From: UBA1715 sp964346725
GTDB taxonomy: Bacteria > Bacteroidota > Bacteroidia > Bacteroidales > UBA1715
DNA: 64,000 bases
Assembly (NCBI GenBank): GCA_964346725.1
Contig: CAYFVM010000005.1
Span: 30,246-94,245, forward strand
Direction of reading: 5' to 3'
Positions 26,809 to 35,147 of the stretch are shown piece after piece (the stretch's first letter is position 1; each line of letters begins with the position of its first letter). Made by a program: the position numbers and the translations under genes. The notes under the pieces were generated by a model. That model did no database searches. It saw only the letters and a list, made by a program, of their open reading frames with translations, and was not told the DNA's origin.

Positions 26809-27497
26809 TGCGTTGTATTATTGTTGATGATGAGCAGTTGGCTCGAGATGTTCTTGAAATGTATGTCACGAACAATCCTGATTTACAGTTAGTTGGCATT
26901 TGCAAAAATGCACGCGAGGCCTTGAATATTCTAGAATCTCAAACTATAGATGTTATGTTTCTTGATATCCAAATGCCTGATGTTTCAGGAATGAATTTGG
27001 TGAAATCTTTGGAAAATCATCCTTTGATAGTTTTTACAACAGCCTATGAAGACTACGCCTTAGAAGGCTATGAGGTCAGTGCTATTGATTATTTATTGAA
27101 ACCGATTTCTCCTGAACGCTTCGATAAAGCTGTAGAAAAAGTTAAGACTATCATTGAATTACAACAAAATGCTTCAAATGATGATGAAGATTATATGTTT
27201 GTTCGTGCTGATTATCAAGATGTAAAAATTAAATTTTCCGACATTCAATATGTAGAAGGTCTGAAAGATTATGTAAAGATTGTCTTGCCCGAAAAGAAAA
27301 TCATTACGTTGATGAACATTAAGGGTATTTTAGAGAAATTACCAAAAGACAGATTTGTGCGAGTTCATAAATCATATATTGTGGCTCTTGACAAGATTCA
27401 GTCTGCAAAAGGTCGAAGTCTAGTGATTGCAGATAAAGAGGTTCCTATTGGTCTTACGTTCCGAGATGACTTCAAAAAACGCTTTAAGAATTTATAG
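26805..27497 (+). CDS. LytTR-type response regulator
   Basis: DNA-binding partner of the LytS-type kinase. The 230-residue protein has an N-terminal receiver domain with the acidic pair DDE at 8-10, phospho-acceptor Asp54 (MFLDIQMPDVSG), Thr in FTTAYEDYA and Lys in YLLKPIS. A C-terminal LytTR DNA-binding domain (~130-230) includes YVEGLKDYVKI and FVRVHKSYIV. The target genes are not evident. Its start overlaps the kinase stop, showing translational coupling. Confidence 0.95.
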   Translation: MMRCIIVDDEQLARDVLEMYVTNNPDLQLVGICKNAREALNILESQTIDVMFLDIQMPDVSGMNLVKSLENHPLIVFTTAYEDYALEGYEVSAIDYLLKPISPERFDKAVEKVKTIIELQQNASNDDEDYMFVRADYQDVKIKFSDIQYVEGLKDYVKIVLPEKKIITLMNIKGILEKLPKDRFVRVHKSYIVALDKIQSAKGRSLVIADKEVPIGLTFRDDFKKRFKNL

Positions 27498-27498
27498 T

Positions 27499-28782
27499 CT
27501 ATTGATTAATTAGTTCCTCAATTTCTTCGCAATCCATTGGAATACTTTCCATTAAATCTTTACTTCCGGTAGGAGTTACAAGTATTGTGTCTTCCAGTCT
27601 TATACCAATATTTTCTTCAAAAATATAAAGTCCTGGTTCGCAGCTCACCACCATGCCTGCTTGCAATACATCTTTTTTATCTCCAACATCGTGCGTATCA
27701 AGTCCAATGAAATGTGAAACACCATGCATAAAATACTTGAAGTATGCTGGAGTATCATTTTGATCTTCAATCATTTCTTTAGTCAATAGCCCAAGGCGTA
27801 ATAGCTCTTCTTGGATAAGTAGGCAAGTGTATTGTTGATATTCAGCAATAGTGGTATCCGGAACAATTTTAGCACGTATTTCTTTAAATACTCGGTGTAC
27901 TGCGTTGTACACTTCTTTTTGTCTTCTAGTAAAACGCTTGCTTACCGGCATCGATCGAGTACAATCACTAGCATAATTGGCATACTCGGAACCAAAATCC
28001 ATTAGAATAAGATTCCCGTCAACTAGTTGTCTGTCATTTTTATTGTAATGTAAGTAACACGTGTTTCGTCCGTTTGAAATAATTGGTTCAAAAGCATGTC
28101 CTCCGGCACCATTACGGATAAAACAATCTGTCATAATAGCCTCTATTTCATATTCATACATACCTGCATGAATTCGTGGAAGTATTTCAAGAAAAGCTTC
28201 TTTTGTAATGTTGCAAGCTTGTTTAATGAGTGCTATTTCTTCTGATTCTTTAACCATTCGGCATTGCGAAAGTATAGGAGCAAGGCATTGCACATCTTTG
28301 TCTGGATATTTCGAAGTAATTTCTTCTCCGAAAATTTGGTCGGGAAGGTGTATTTCGGTTTTTAATCGTGGGTTGGTGTTTACATTATAAAAAACGTGAT
28401 CGCTCTTTTTGGCAAGGCTATTCCAAATTGATTCAAATTCTTCAACATACTCCACAACATCAATTCCTGATATCTGCATGGCTTCCGCTTTTCTAAGTTT
28501 TCGCCCTTCCCATTGTTCTATTTCCGGGCGAGGATTTAGAATAAACAAATATGTTTTGTTTACCCAATTAGTTTGGTTTGTGAGAATGAGAATGGACTTT
28601 TCTTGGTCAATTCCTGTGAGGTAAAAAAAATCGGAGTTTTGCCTGTACGGATAAAACAAGTCGCCATTGCGAGGCATTTGTGAATTTGAAAAGACTACTG
28701 CCGAACTATTAGAAGGTAGCTTTGAGAGAATTTTTTCTCTATTTTTTAAAAATAATTTTGCCGGAATTGTTTGGTATCTCAT
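27499..28782 (-). CDS. pepP: Xaa-Pro aminopeptidase (aminopeptidase P)
   Basis: M24 metallopeptidase that removes N-terminal residues preceding proline. The 427-residue protein has the AMP_N domain (about 1-130) and the pita-bread catalytic domain. The metal ligands are visible as MDFGSEYANYASDCTRSMPV (two Asp), HGVSHFIGLDTHD (His), SCEPGLYI (Glu) and IRLEDTILV (Glu). The size matches aminopeptidase P II. It converges with the response regulator with only one base between the stops. Confidence 0.94.
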   Translation of the reverse strand: MRYQTIPAKLFLKNREKILSKLPSNSSAVVFSNSQMPRNGDLFYPYRQNSDFFYLTGIDQEKSILILTNQTNWVNKTYLFILNPRPEIEQWEGRKLRKAEAMQISGIDVVEYVEEFESIWNSLAKKSDHVFYNVNTNPRLKTEIHLPDQIFGEEITSKYPDKDVQCLAPILSQCRMVKESEEIALIKQACNITKEAFLEILPRIHAGMYEYEIEAIMTDCFIRNGAGGHAFEPIISNGRNTCYLHYNKNDRQLVDGNLILMDFGSEYANYASDCTRSMPVSKRFTRRQKEVYNAVHRVFKEIRAKIVPDTTIAEYQQYTCLLIQEELLRLGLLTKEMIEDQNDTPAYFKYFMHGVSHFIGLDTHDVGDKKDVLQAGMVVSCEPGLYIFEENIGIRLEDTILVTPTGSKDLMESIPMDCEEIEELINQ

Positions 28783-28887
28783 TGAAATTTAATTTGATAT
28801 AAAATTAACAAAAAGTTAATGTACGCAAAACTTTTTGTTTACATGTTAATGATTTCTTTGTACCGGAAATTTTTTATTGATAAAATT

Positions 28888-31134
28888 ATGGATATTTATT
28901 TTGTACTTGTAGTAATCCTTCTTCTTTTCGCAGTCTTTGATATTATGTTGGCTGTTGGGAATGATGCTGTAAATTTTCTTGGCCCTGCAATTGGTTCAAA
29001 AGTAGCTCCGTTCATGGTCATACTCTCGGTAGCCGCGGTTGGAATTATTATTGGAGCAATGTCGGCAGGAGGTATGATGGAGATAGCAAGATCGGGCATT
29101 TTTGTTCCCAGTATGTTTACGTTCCGTGATCTTATGTGGATATTTGTGGGCGTGGTTGTTTCTGACGTGCTTATATTTAATACGTTTAACTCTCTCGGCC
29201 TTCCTACTTCAACCTCAGTTTCAATAGTTTTCGAATTACTTGGTGGTAGCATTGCTATGGCATTAGTCAATGTGAACTCCGGAGAAGGAAGCTCTGAATC
29301 AGTAACAGATTTCATCAATACAGGTAACGTATTGACGATTATATCGGGTATTTTAATTTCAATTATAGTAGCGTTTGTATTTGGTTTCATTGTTCAATGG
29401 ATTTCGAGACTTCTTTTCACGTTTAACTATAAAAAACAAATGATGCGTTTTGGCAGTTTGTTTGGTGGTCTTGCCACTACGATTATTTCTTACTTTATTA
29501 TTATAAAAGGCTTAAAACAATCAACTATTTTGTCGCCTGAGGGTTTGGCTTTTGTGATGGAAAACACCTCGTTAATTTTACTTGGTTGCTTCGCTTTTTG
29601 GACGTTCTTCATTGCAATTTGCAAGAAACTATTCAAAATGGATGTTTTGAAATTTGTGGTACTCGCTGGTACCTTCGCATTGGCATTGGCATTTGCAGGA
29701 AATGATCTTGTGAATTTCACTGGTGTGCCATTGGCAGGTTTATCTTCTTATCAACTCTTTTTAGCGGGAGGAGGTGATGATACACTCAACATGACTGGAT
29801 TGTCTACAGCAGGGGAAGATAGCAATATGCTACTATATTTGTTTATAATTGGTGTACTTATGACCATTGCTTTATGGCTTGCACGAAAAGGTACCGTAAC
29901 CAAAACCACGTTGAATTTGAGTAGTCAGGCATCAAGCGAAGAAGAGCAATTTGGTTCGTCAAAATTTGCCCGCGTCTTGGTTCGCTCTATTGTAGGTATT
30001 TCTGAAAAAACGGCAGGAATCATTCCTCAACGTGTTCAGGATTTTGTTGATAGTCGTTTTGAGCAAACAGCTACTATACGTTCCTCTCATGATGGAGCTT
30101 CTTTCGATTTGCTTCGTGCATCTATTAATTTGATAGTAGCAAGTATGCTTATCGCATTCGGAACATCACACAAATTGCCCCTTTCTACAACATACGTTAC
30201 CTTCATCGTAGGTATGGCCACTTCGCTTGCCGATGGCGCATGGGGACGTGATTCTGCAGTGTATAGAATTACCGGAGTTATGACGGTAATTGCCGGTTGG
30301 TTTCTTACTGCGTTTATCGCATTTACCGTGTCGTTTATCTGCGTTATGTTTTTACATATAGGCGAAGAATTAGCGGTGGTGGCTTTGTTAGCGTTAGTTT
30401 TTTTTCTCTTAATCAAAACGAAAATTAACAAACGTAAAAAGAGTCACGACGAAGAACAACATAAAGCTGATTTGCGTGAAGCACGTACACAATCTCTTGA
30501 AGAACGTTCTATGCGAAACAGTACTATAATCTTAAACGATGCAGTGTCTATTTGTAAACAAATGGCGGATGCCTTTGGCGAGTATAGTATTCAGGATATG
30601 AAGAAAACGCGTACTAAGACAATTAAGCTTGATACGTTTGCAAAACAAATGAAGGATACCGTAAGTATCACTATCAAATCGGCAGGAGACGAATCAATTG
30701 AAGCGAGTCTTAGTTATGTGCAACTCGCCGATTACCTTCGCGAAATTGCTCGCTCTTCAACTCTCATTGTGCTTCCGGTGTTTGAACATATGGACAACAA
30801 TCACAAACCATTGTTGGATGAACAAAAGAAAGAATTGCAAGAAATATCAGTGCGTTTGAAAGCATATATAGCTGAATTACTTACCATTGCTGAGTCTGGT
30901 GACTTCGAAAAAATGAATCGTTTCATTACGGAACAAACAGACATGTTCGCCTTTATTGATGCTATTCGCCGATGCCAAATAAAGCGTGCTAAAGCCGCCG
31001 TAACCAATACGCGAAACAGTTTGCTCTATTTGCAAATATTGCATGAAACAAAACAAATTGTTTCATACTCAATGAACGTATTGAAATCGTACAGAGATAT
31101 AGTCTTAACTCATCATAGAGAAAAGGAATTATAA
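28888..31134 (+). CDS. PiT-family inorganic phosphate transporter with C-terminal PhoU-like region
   Basis: Inner-membrane phosphate (PHO4/PiT) transporter. The 748-residue protein from the ATG at 28888 (MDIYFVLVVILLL) has the duplicated PiT signature, GNDAVNFLGPAIGSK near residue 25 and GNDLVNFTGVPLAG near 271, and about ten to twelve membrane spans up to ~540. From ~565 to the end is a soluble helical region resembling PhoU. In-frame ATG at 28819 would add 23 residues and lacks family support. A degenerate promoter (TTTCTTTG, 28853-28860) precedes the start. Confidence 0.9.
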   Translation: MDIYFVLVVILLLFAVFDIMLAVGNDAVNFLGPAIGSKVAPFMVILSVAAVGIIIGAMSAGGMMEIARSGIFVPSMFTFRDLMWIFVGVVVSDVLIFNTFNSLGLPTSTSVSIVFELLGGSIAMALVNVNSGEGSSESVTDFINTGNVLTIISGILISIIVAFVFGFIVQWISRLLFTFNYKKQMMRFGSLFGGLATTIISYFIIIKGLKQSTILSPEGLAFVMENTSLILLGCFAFWTFFIAICKKLFKMDVLKFVVLAGTFALALAFAGNDLVNFTGVPLAGLSSYQLFLAGGGDDTLNMTGLSTAGEDSNMLLYLFIIGVLMTIALWLARKGTVTKTTLNLSSQASSEEEQFGSSKFARVLVRSIVGISEKTAGIIPQRVQDFVDSRFEQTATIRSSHDGASFDLLRASINLIVASMLIAFGTSHKLPLSTTYVTFIVGMATSLADGAWGRDSAVYRITGVMTVIAGWFLTAFIAFTVSFICVMFLHIGEELAVVALLALVFFLLIKTKINKRKKSHDEEQHKADLREARTQSLEERSMRNSTIILNDAVSICKQMADAFGEYSIQDMKKTRTKTIKLDTFAKQMKDTVSITIKSAGDESIEASLSYVQLADYLREIARSSTLIVLPVFEHMDNNHKPLLDEQKKELQEISVRLKAYIAELLTIAESGDFEKMNRFITEQTDMFAFIDAIRRCQIKRAKAAVTNTRNSLLYLQILHETKQIVSYSMNVLKSYRDIVLTHHREKEL

Positions 31135-31146
31135 GCAAATAAAAAG

Positions 31147-31160
31147 CCTAAGAAATTAGG
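31147..31160 (-). terminator. Short terminator hairpin for kdsA
   Basis: CCTAA and TTAGG arms with a four-base loop; on the minus strand the stem is followed by CTTTTTATTT. It lies between the convergent stops of the phosphate transporter and kdsA and is the only candidate there. The stem is short. Confidence 0.4.
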
Positions 31161-31161
31161 A

Positions 31162-31920
31162 TTAAAGAAGTGATGCGACCACGCTCTCGAAAGCTTTCAG
31201 AAAGAGCATATTTGGTCCATCACTTTTTGCTTTTTCTGGGTCAGGGTGAATTTCGAAAAAGTAACCGGTAGCTCCGAATGCTTTGGCTGCAAATGCCATT
31301 GCCGGAACAAAAGTTCTATCTCCTCCGGTCTTTCCTCCAGCAGCTCCGGGGCGTTGTACCGAGTGCGTACAATCCATGAGAACTGTAGGAGTGAATTGTT
31401 TCATATCGGAAATGTTGCGAAAATCTACCGCAAGGTTGTTGTATCCGTACATGTTGCCACGCTCGGTAAGCCATACGTTATTGTTTCCTGATTCTCGTAC
31501 TTTTTCTACCGGATATTTCATATCGGCTCCCGAAAGGAATTGAGCCTTTTTGATGTTAACGATTTTACCCGTTTTTGCAGCCGCAACAAGCAAATCCGTT
31601 TGACGACAAAGGAACGCAGGAATTTGTAACACATCGGCTACTTGTCCCGCAGGTTCTGCCTGGTAAGATTCATGTATGTCGGTAACAACGCGCAATCCGT
31701 ATTTTGATTTAATGTCGGCAAGCATTTGTAGGCCTTTCTCCAAGCCCGGCCCTCTGTACGAACTGATTGATGTGCGGTTTGCTTTGTCAAATGATGCTTT
31801 GAAGATGCAGTCAATATTGAATTTTTTGTTCAAACGAACCAATTCAACAGCAACTTCTTCGAGTACGTCCATTGTTTCTATAACACAAGGTCCAGCAAGA
31901 AAAATAGGTTTTTGTTCCAT
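31162..31920 (-). CDS. kdsA: KDO-8-phosphate synthase, metal-dependent class
   Basis: Condenses arabinose 5-phosphate and phosphoenolpyruvate to KDO-8-phosphate for lipopolysaccharide inner core. The 252-residue TIM barrel contains FKASFDKANRTS, the NIKKAQF stretch, and DCTHSVQRPG near residue 185. The N-terminal AGPCVIE has the Cys that marks metal-dependent (class II) enzymes, where E. coli has Asn. It is shorter than the usual ~275-280 mainly at the N-terminus. It is downstream of pepT on the same strand (31-base gap). Confidence 0.94.
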   Translation of the reverse strand: MEQKPIFLAGPCVIETMDVLEEVAVELVRLNKKFNIDCIFKASFDKANRTSISSYRGPGLEKGLQMLADIKSKYGLRVVTDIHESYQAEPAGQVADVLQIPAFLCRQTDLLVAAAKTGKIVNIKKAQFLSGADMKYPVEKVRESGNNNVWLTERGNMYGYNNLAVDFRNISDMKQFTPTVLMDCTHSVQRPGAAGGKTGGDRTFVPAMAFAAKAFGATGYFFEIHPDPEKAKSDGPNMLFLKAFESVVASLL

Positions 31921-31951
31921 AGCAAAATGTAATTTATCGGGATAAAGGTAT

Positions 31952-33178
31952 TTATTTTATTGGAAAATGGGCAAATTCTTTCACAATGTTCAGGATAACT
32001 TCAACGGCTTTCTCCATGCTTTGCAATGGAATGTATTCAAATTGTCCGTGAAAATTGTGGCCTCCGGCAAAAATGTTCGGACACGGCAAGCCTTTGAATG
32101 AAAGGTTTGCACCATCGGTTCCGCCTCGAATTGGTTGAATTTTGGGTTTAATATTTGCCTCTTCCATTGATTTACGTGCAATTTCCACAATGTGCATATG
32201 CGGTTCTATCATTTGCTTCATGTTGGAATATTGATGACGAATTGTGAGATGCACTATGTCTCCATATTTTGTGTTCAACGCAGAAACAATTTTTTTCAGA
32301 ATTTCCTGCTTCTCCATGAAAAGTTTTTCATCGTGGTCACGGATAATGAAATGAAGTTCGGTCTTATCAACGGAGCCTTGCATGTCGGTAATGTGAATAA
32401 ATCCTTCACGTGCTTCGGTGCATTCCGGGCGTTGGTTTGCCGGAAGTTGCGATATAAATTCGTGCGCAACCAATTGCGAATTTATCATTCTTCCTTTTGC
32501 GTATCCCGGATGAATGTTGATGCCGTCTATTGTGACTTCTGCCGCAGCAGCGTTGAAATTTTCATATTCCAATTCTCCAATTTCTCCGCCATCAATTGTG
32601 TATGCGTATGTTGCGCCAAATTTTTCTACGTCAAATTTTACAACACCTCGGCCAATTTCTTCATCGGGAGTAAATCCTATTTTGATTTCTCCGTGTGGTA
32701 ATTCGGGATGATTCATAAGGTACGCAGCTGCAGTCATAATTTCGGCAACGCCGGCTTTGTCGTCCGCGCCCAAAAGGGTGGTTCCGTCGGTGGCGATAAT
32801 GGTTTGCCCAACGTACCGCAAAAGTTCGGGAAATTGCGTAGGCGAAAGTTGTATGTTCAACTCAGAATTAAGGAGAATCGATTTTCCATTGTAGTTTTCA
32901 ATAATATTCGGCTTGATGTCTTTGCCTGAAGCGTCCGGTGAAGTATCAACGTGGGCAATAAATCCAATGGCAGGAATGCCTTCTTTGTTTGCGGGAATTG
33001 TTGCCATTACGTATCCAAACTCGTCAAGTTCGGCAGAAATTCCCATGCTTTGTAATTCGTTGCACAGCAATTTCAAAAGCTCTAATTGACACGCTGTACT
33101 TGGTTGTGTATCAGAATCTTCGTTGGAAGTCGTTTCAATAGAAACATATCGTAAAAATCGTTGTAGTAGTTCGTTCAT
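31952..33178 (-). CDS. pepT: Peptidase T (tripeptide aminopeptidase)
   Basis: M20 di-zinc aminopeptidase that trims tripeptides in the cytosol. The 408-residue protein shows HVDTSPDASG (His and Asp ligands, ~79-88), GADDKAGVAEIM (~138), TPDEEIGRG (catalytic/ligand Glu) and the C-terminal GGHNFHGQFEYIP His ligand. I prefer ATG 33178 (MNELLQRFLRYVSIETTS) to 33199, which would overlap the upstream stop. It follows the U32 peptidase gene by seven bases. Confidence 0.95.
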   Translation of the reverse strand: MNELLQRFLRYVSIETTSNEDSDTQPSTACQLELLKLLCNELQSMGISAELDEFGYVMATIPANKEGIPAIGFIAHVDTSPDASGKDIKPNIIENYNGKSILLNSELNIQLSPTQFPELLRYVGQTIIATDGTTLLGADDKAGVAEIMTAAAYLMNHPELPHGEIKIGFTPDEEIGRGVVKFDVEKFGATYAYTIDGGEIGELEYENFNAAAAEVTIDGINIHPGYAKGRMINSQLVAHEFISQLPANQRPECTEAREGFIHITDMQGSVDKTELHFIIRDHDEKLFMEKQEILKKIVSALNTKYGDIVHLTIRHQYSNMKQMIEPHMHIVEIARKSMEEANIKPKIQPIRGGTDGANLSFKGLPCPNIFAGGHNFHGQFEYIPLQSMEKAVEVILNIVKEFAHFPIK

Positions 33179-33185
33179 GTGAGTA

Positions 33186-34982
33186 TTATTTACATGCATA
33201 AATATTCATTTCGCACTTTTTACAGTCAAATTCTACGCGAAATTTGTGTGAAGCATCGGAGATGAATATTGGTTCAGCATGACCTTGCTGGCAGGCCTGC
33301 AGTTGATAGCGAATGCAATATTTTGTGGTCATAAGTGGCACGTCTAATTGTGGCTCGCATTCAAAAGCCGGTGGTATGTTGGCAACGCCATGTTCTTTGA
33401 AAAACGCTTTGGTTAAATGATTTGCAACGTTCAACCGACAGTCGGCTGGGCCTTGTAATGGAAAAGGATGCGTCGTTTTGGAAATAGTTTTTTCCGGTAC
33501 ATTATGGCTTTGCATACGTTTCTCCAAAAGAAGTTCGCATGCGTTCCGCCGAATGTCATTTAGTTCGGAAATAGGAATGAAAGGCACCTCCGTGAGGTTT
33601 GTCATGTATGAATCAACGGAGAAAATAGTGTCGCCAAGTTTGCATGGTTGCGCTTTGAGCGTTTCCTGTGCTTTTTGCGAATTTTTGGCAGGTTCATTTT
33701 CTGTGCGATTTATTGTCACGGTGTTCCCATAGATGTCGGCAAACGTAAAAGTAATGTTCGTGAGATTGCCTTCAATAGTAATGTTTACCGGAATTTTCCG
33801 ACAGTTTGCACTCTGTGAAAGTTGACGTGTAAAAGCCATAGAAAAATTTCTCCAAACTTCAGTGCCAACCGGCAAATGGAGAGGTTTATTCACTTCAACC
33901 GTAGATTGGTTTATCACCTTGTTTACGGTTACGCCGGTTAATTCGCCGTTTTTGTCGTAAAAACAAAGTCCGTCGCCATTGGAAAATTGATTCTTTGCAT
34001 TAAAAGAGAGTTCGCAATTATTTGATTTTGAAACTTTTCCTATATACTCTCCTTGTGATTTTGGAGAACGAATGTTTGCTGTTTTATTCTTACGAGAGGT
34101 AATGTAATAATCGGTAAAACCCCGCGAAAAAGTCTTTTCTATGTTTGGCTCAAAATTAAATGTTTCACATCCTTGGGAACTTCTTTCTAAATCTTTTCTT
34201 GAAGCAATAATTGCATCAATTCGTTTACGAAAGTAGGCAGTTACGTTTGAAACGTATTCTTTGTCTTTAAGTCGGCCTTCTATTTTAAAGCTGGAAATTC
34301 CTGCATCAATCAATTCTGCAAGGTGTTCGCCAAGATGTAAGTCTTTGGTAGAAAGGAAATAGCCGTCTTTCGATTCGCCCAATCCTTCAATATGATATTT
34401 GTGCCGGCACATTTGGCTACATTCTCCGCGGTTGCCGCTTCGTTTGGTAGCGTACGCACTCATGTAGCACTGGCCATTATAGCAAACGCAGAGTGCTCCA
34501 TGTACAAAAAATTCCAAGGGAACGCTTGTTTGTTGTGCTATTTCCTGAATTTGTTTCAAATTCAATTCGCGCGCAAGAACCACTTGCGAAAATCCGGCTT
34601 GTTCAAGAAACGCAACTTTCTCGGCTGTCCGATTGTTTAATTGCGTGCTGGCGTGAAGCGGAATGGGAGGAAGGTCGCATTCCAACAAACCAAGATCTTG
34701 AATAATAAGGGCATCAACATGTATGGCGTAAAGTTTCCAAATAAGAGAAACGGCTTGTTCTATTTCGTTGTCGTACAAAATGGTATTAACCGTTATGTAT
34801 ACTTTTGCATGAAACTGATGCGCGTAAGTTACAAGTTTTTCAATATCTTCAATCGAATTTGATGCCGCAGCGCGTGCTCCAAACGATGGTCCGCCAATAT
34901 ATACAGCATCCGCTCCATGGTCAATGGCTGCAATGCCTGTTTCGAGGTCTTTGGCCGGTGAAAGTAGTTCTATTATCCGCAT
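33186..34982 (-). CDS. U32 family peptidase / RNA hydroxylation-type protein
   Basis: Member of the collagenase-like U32 family; characterised E. coli relatives RlhA and TrhP carry out prephenate-dependent hydroxylation of RNA, so the old name protease may be misleading. The 598-residue protein starts MRIIELLSPAKDLETG at 34982, supported by the promoter box at 34992-34999. It has the FVHGALCVCYNGQC and SGNRGECSQMCRH Cys motifs (around 165-210), FKIEGRLKDKEYV, and a Cys-rich tail (FDCKKCEMNIYAC). The length is closer to RlhA than to TrhP. Co-transcribed with pepT. Confidence 0.88.
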   Translation of the reverse strand: MRIIELLSPAKDLETGIAAIDHGADAVYIGGPSFGARAAASNSIEDIEKLVTYAHQFHAKVYITVNTILYDNEIEQAVSLIWKLYAIHVDALIIQDLGLLECDLPPIPLHASTQLNNRTAEKVAFLEQAGFSQVVLARELNLKQIQEIAQQTSVPLEFFVHGALCVCYNGQCYMSAYATKRSGNRGECSQMCRHKYHIEGLGESKDGYFLSTKDLHLGEHLAELIDAGISSFKIEGRLKDKEYVSNVTAYFRKRIDAIIASRKDLERSSQGCETFNFEPNIEKTFSRGFTDYYITSRKNKTANIRSPKSQGEYIGKVSKSNNCELSFNAKNQFSNGDGLCFYDKNGELTGVTVNKVINQSTVEVNKPLHLPVGTEVWRNFSMAFTRQLSQSANCRKIPVNITIEGNLTNITFTFADIYGNTVTINRTENEPAKNSQKAQETLKAQPCKLGDTIFSVDSYMTNLTEVPFIPISELNDIRRNACELLLEKRMQSHNVPEKTISKTTHPFPLQGPADCRLNVANHLTKAFFKEHGVANIPPAFECEPQLDVPLMTTKYCIRYQLQACQQGHAEPIFISDASHKFRVEFDCKKCEMNIYACK

Positions 34983-34991
34983 ATCGTTTCG

Positions 34992-34999
34992 CAAAGATA
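34992..34999 (-). promoter_or_regulatory. Promoter -7 box for U32-pepT-kdsA
   Basis: Minus strand reads TATCTTTG, a perfect box, ending nine bases upstream of the U32 ATG at 34982. This implies a leader of only about seven bases. Confidence 0.55.
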
Positions 35000-35079
35000 G
35001 GGTATTTCTATAAAAAGTATTATTCCGTTTTTTTCTCAATTCTACGTGGCAGGGCATTTTTGTTTTTAAACAACAAAAT

Positions 35080-35098
35080 CATAGTGTATAACACTATG
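35080..35098. promoter_or_regulatory. Inverted repeat, candidate operator upstream of leuS
   Basis: CATAGTGT and ACACTATG form perfect 8-base arms with a 3-base spacer. The repeat ends 19 bases before the leuS -7 box, over the -33 position, and lies between the divergent U32 and leuS genes. It is a candidate repressor or activator site; the protein is unknown. Confidence 0.4.
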
Positions 35099-35117
35099 TA
35101 AACTATAACAAAAAAGT

Positions 35118-35125
35118 TACCTTTG
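35118..35125 (+). promoter_or_regulatory. Promoter -7 box for leuS
   Basis: TACCTTTG, a perfect TAnnTTTG match, ending 22 bases before the leuS ATG. Confidence 0.6.
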
Positions 35126-35147
35126 CGGTTGCTAAAAAAATATCAAG

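Noticed and set aside
28853..28860. TTTCTTTG as promoter for the phosphate transporter
   Set aside because: Lacks the A of TAnnTTTG and the -33 TTG is two bases too close; mentioned only in the gene entry.
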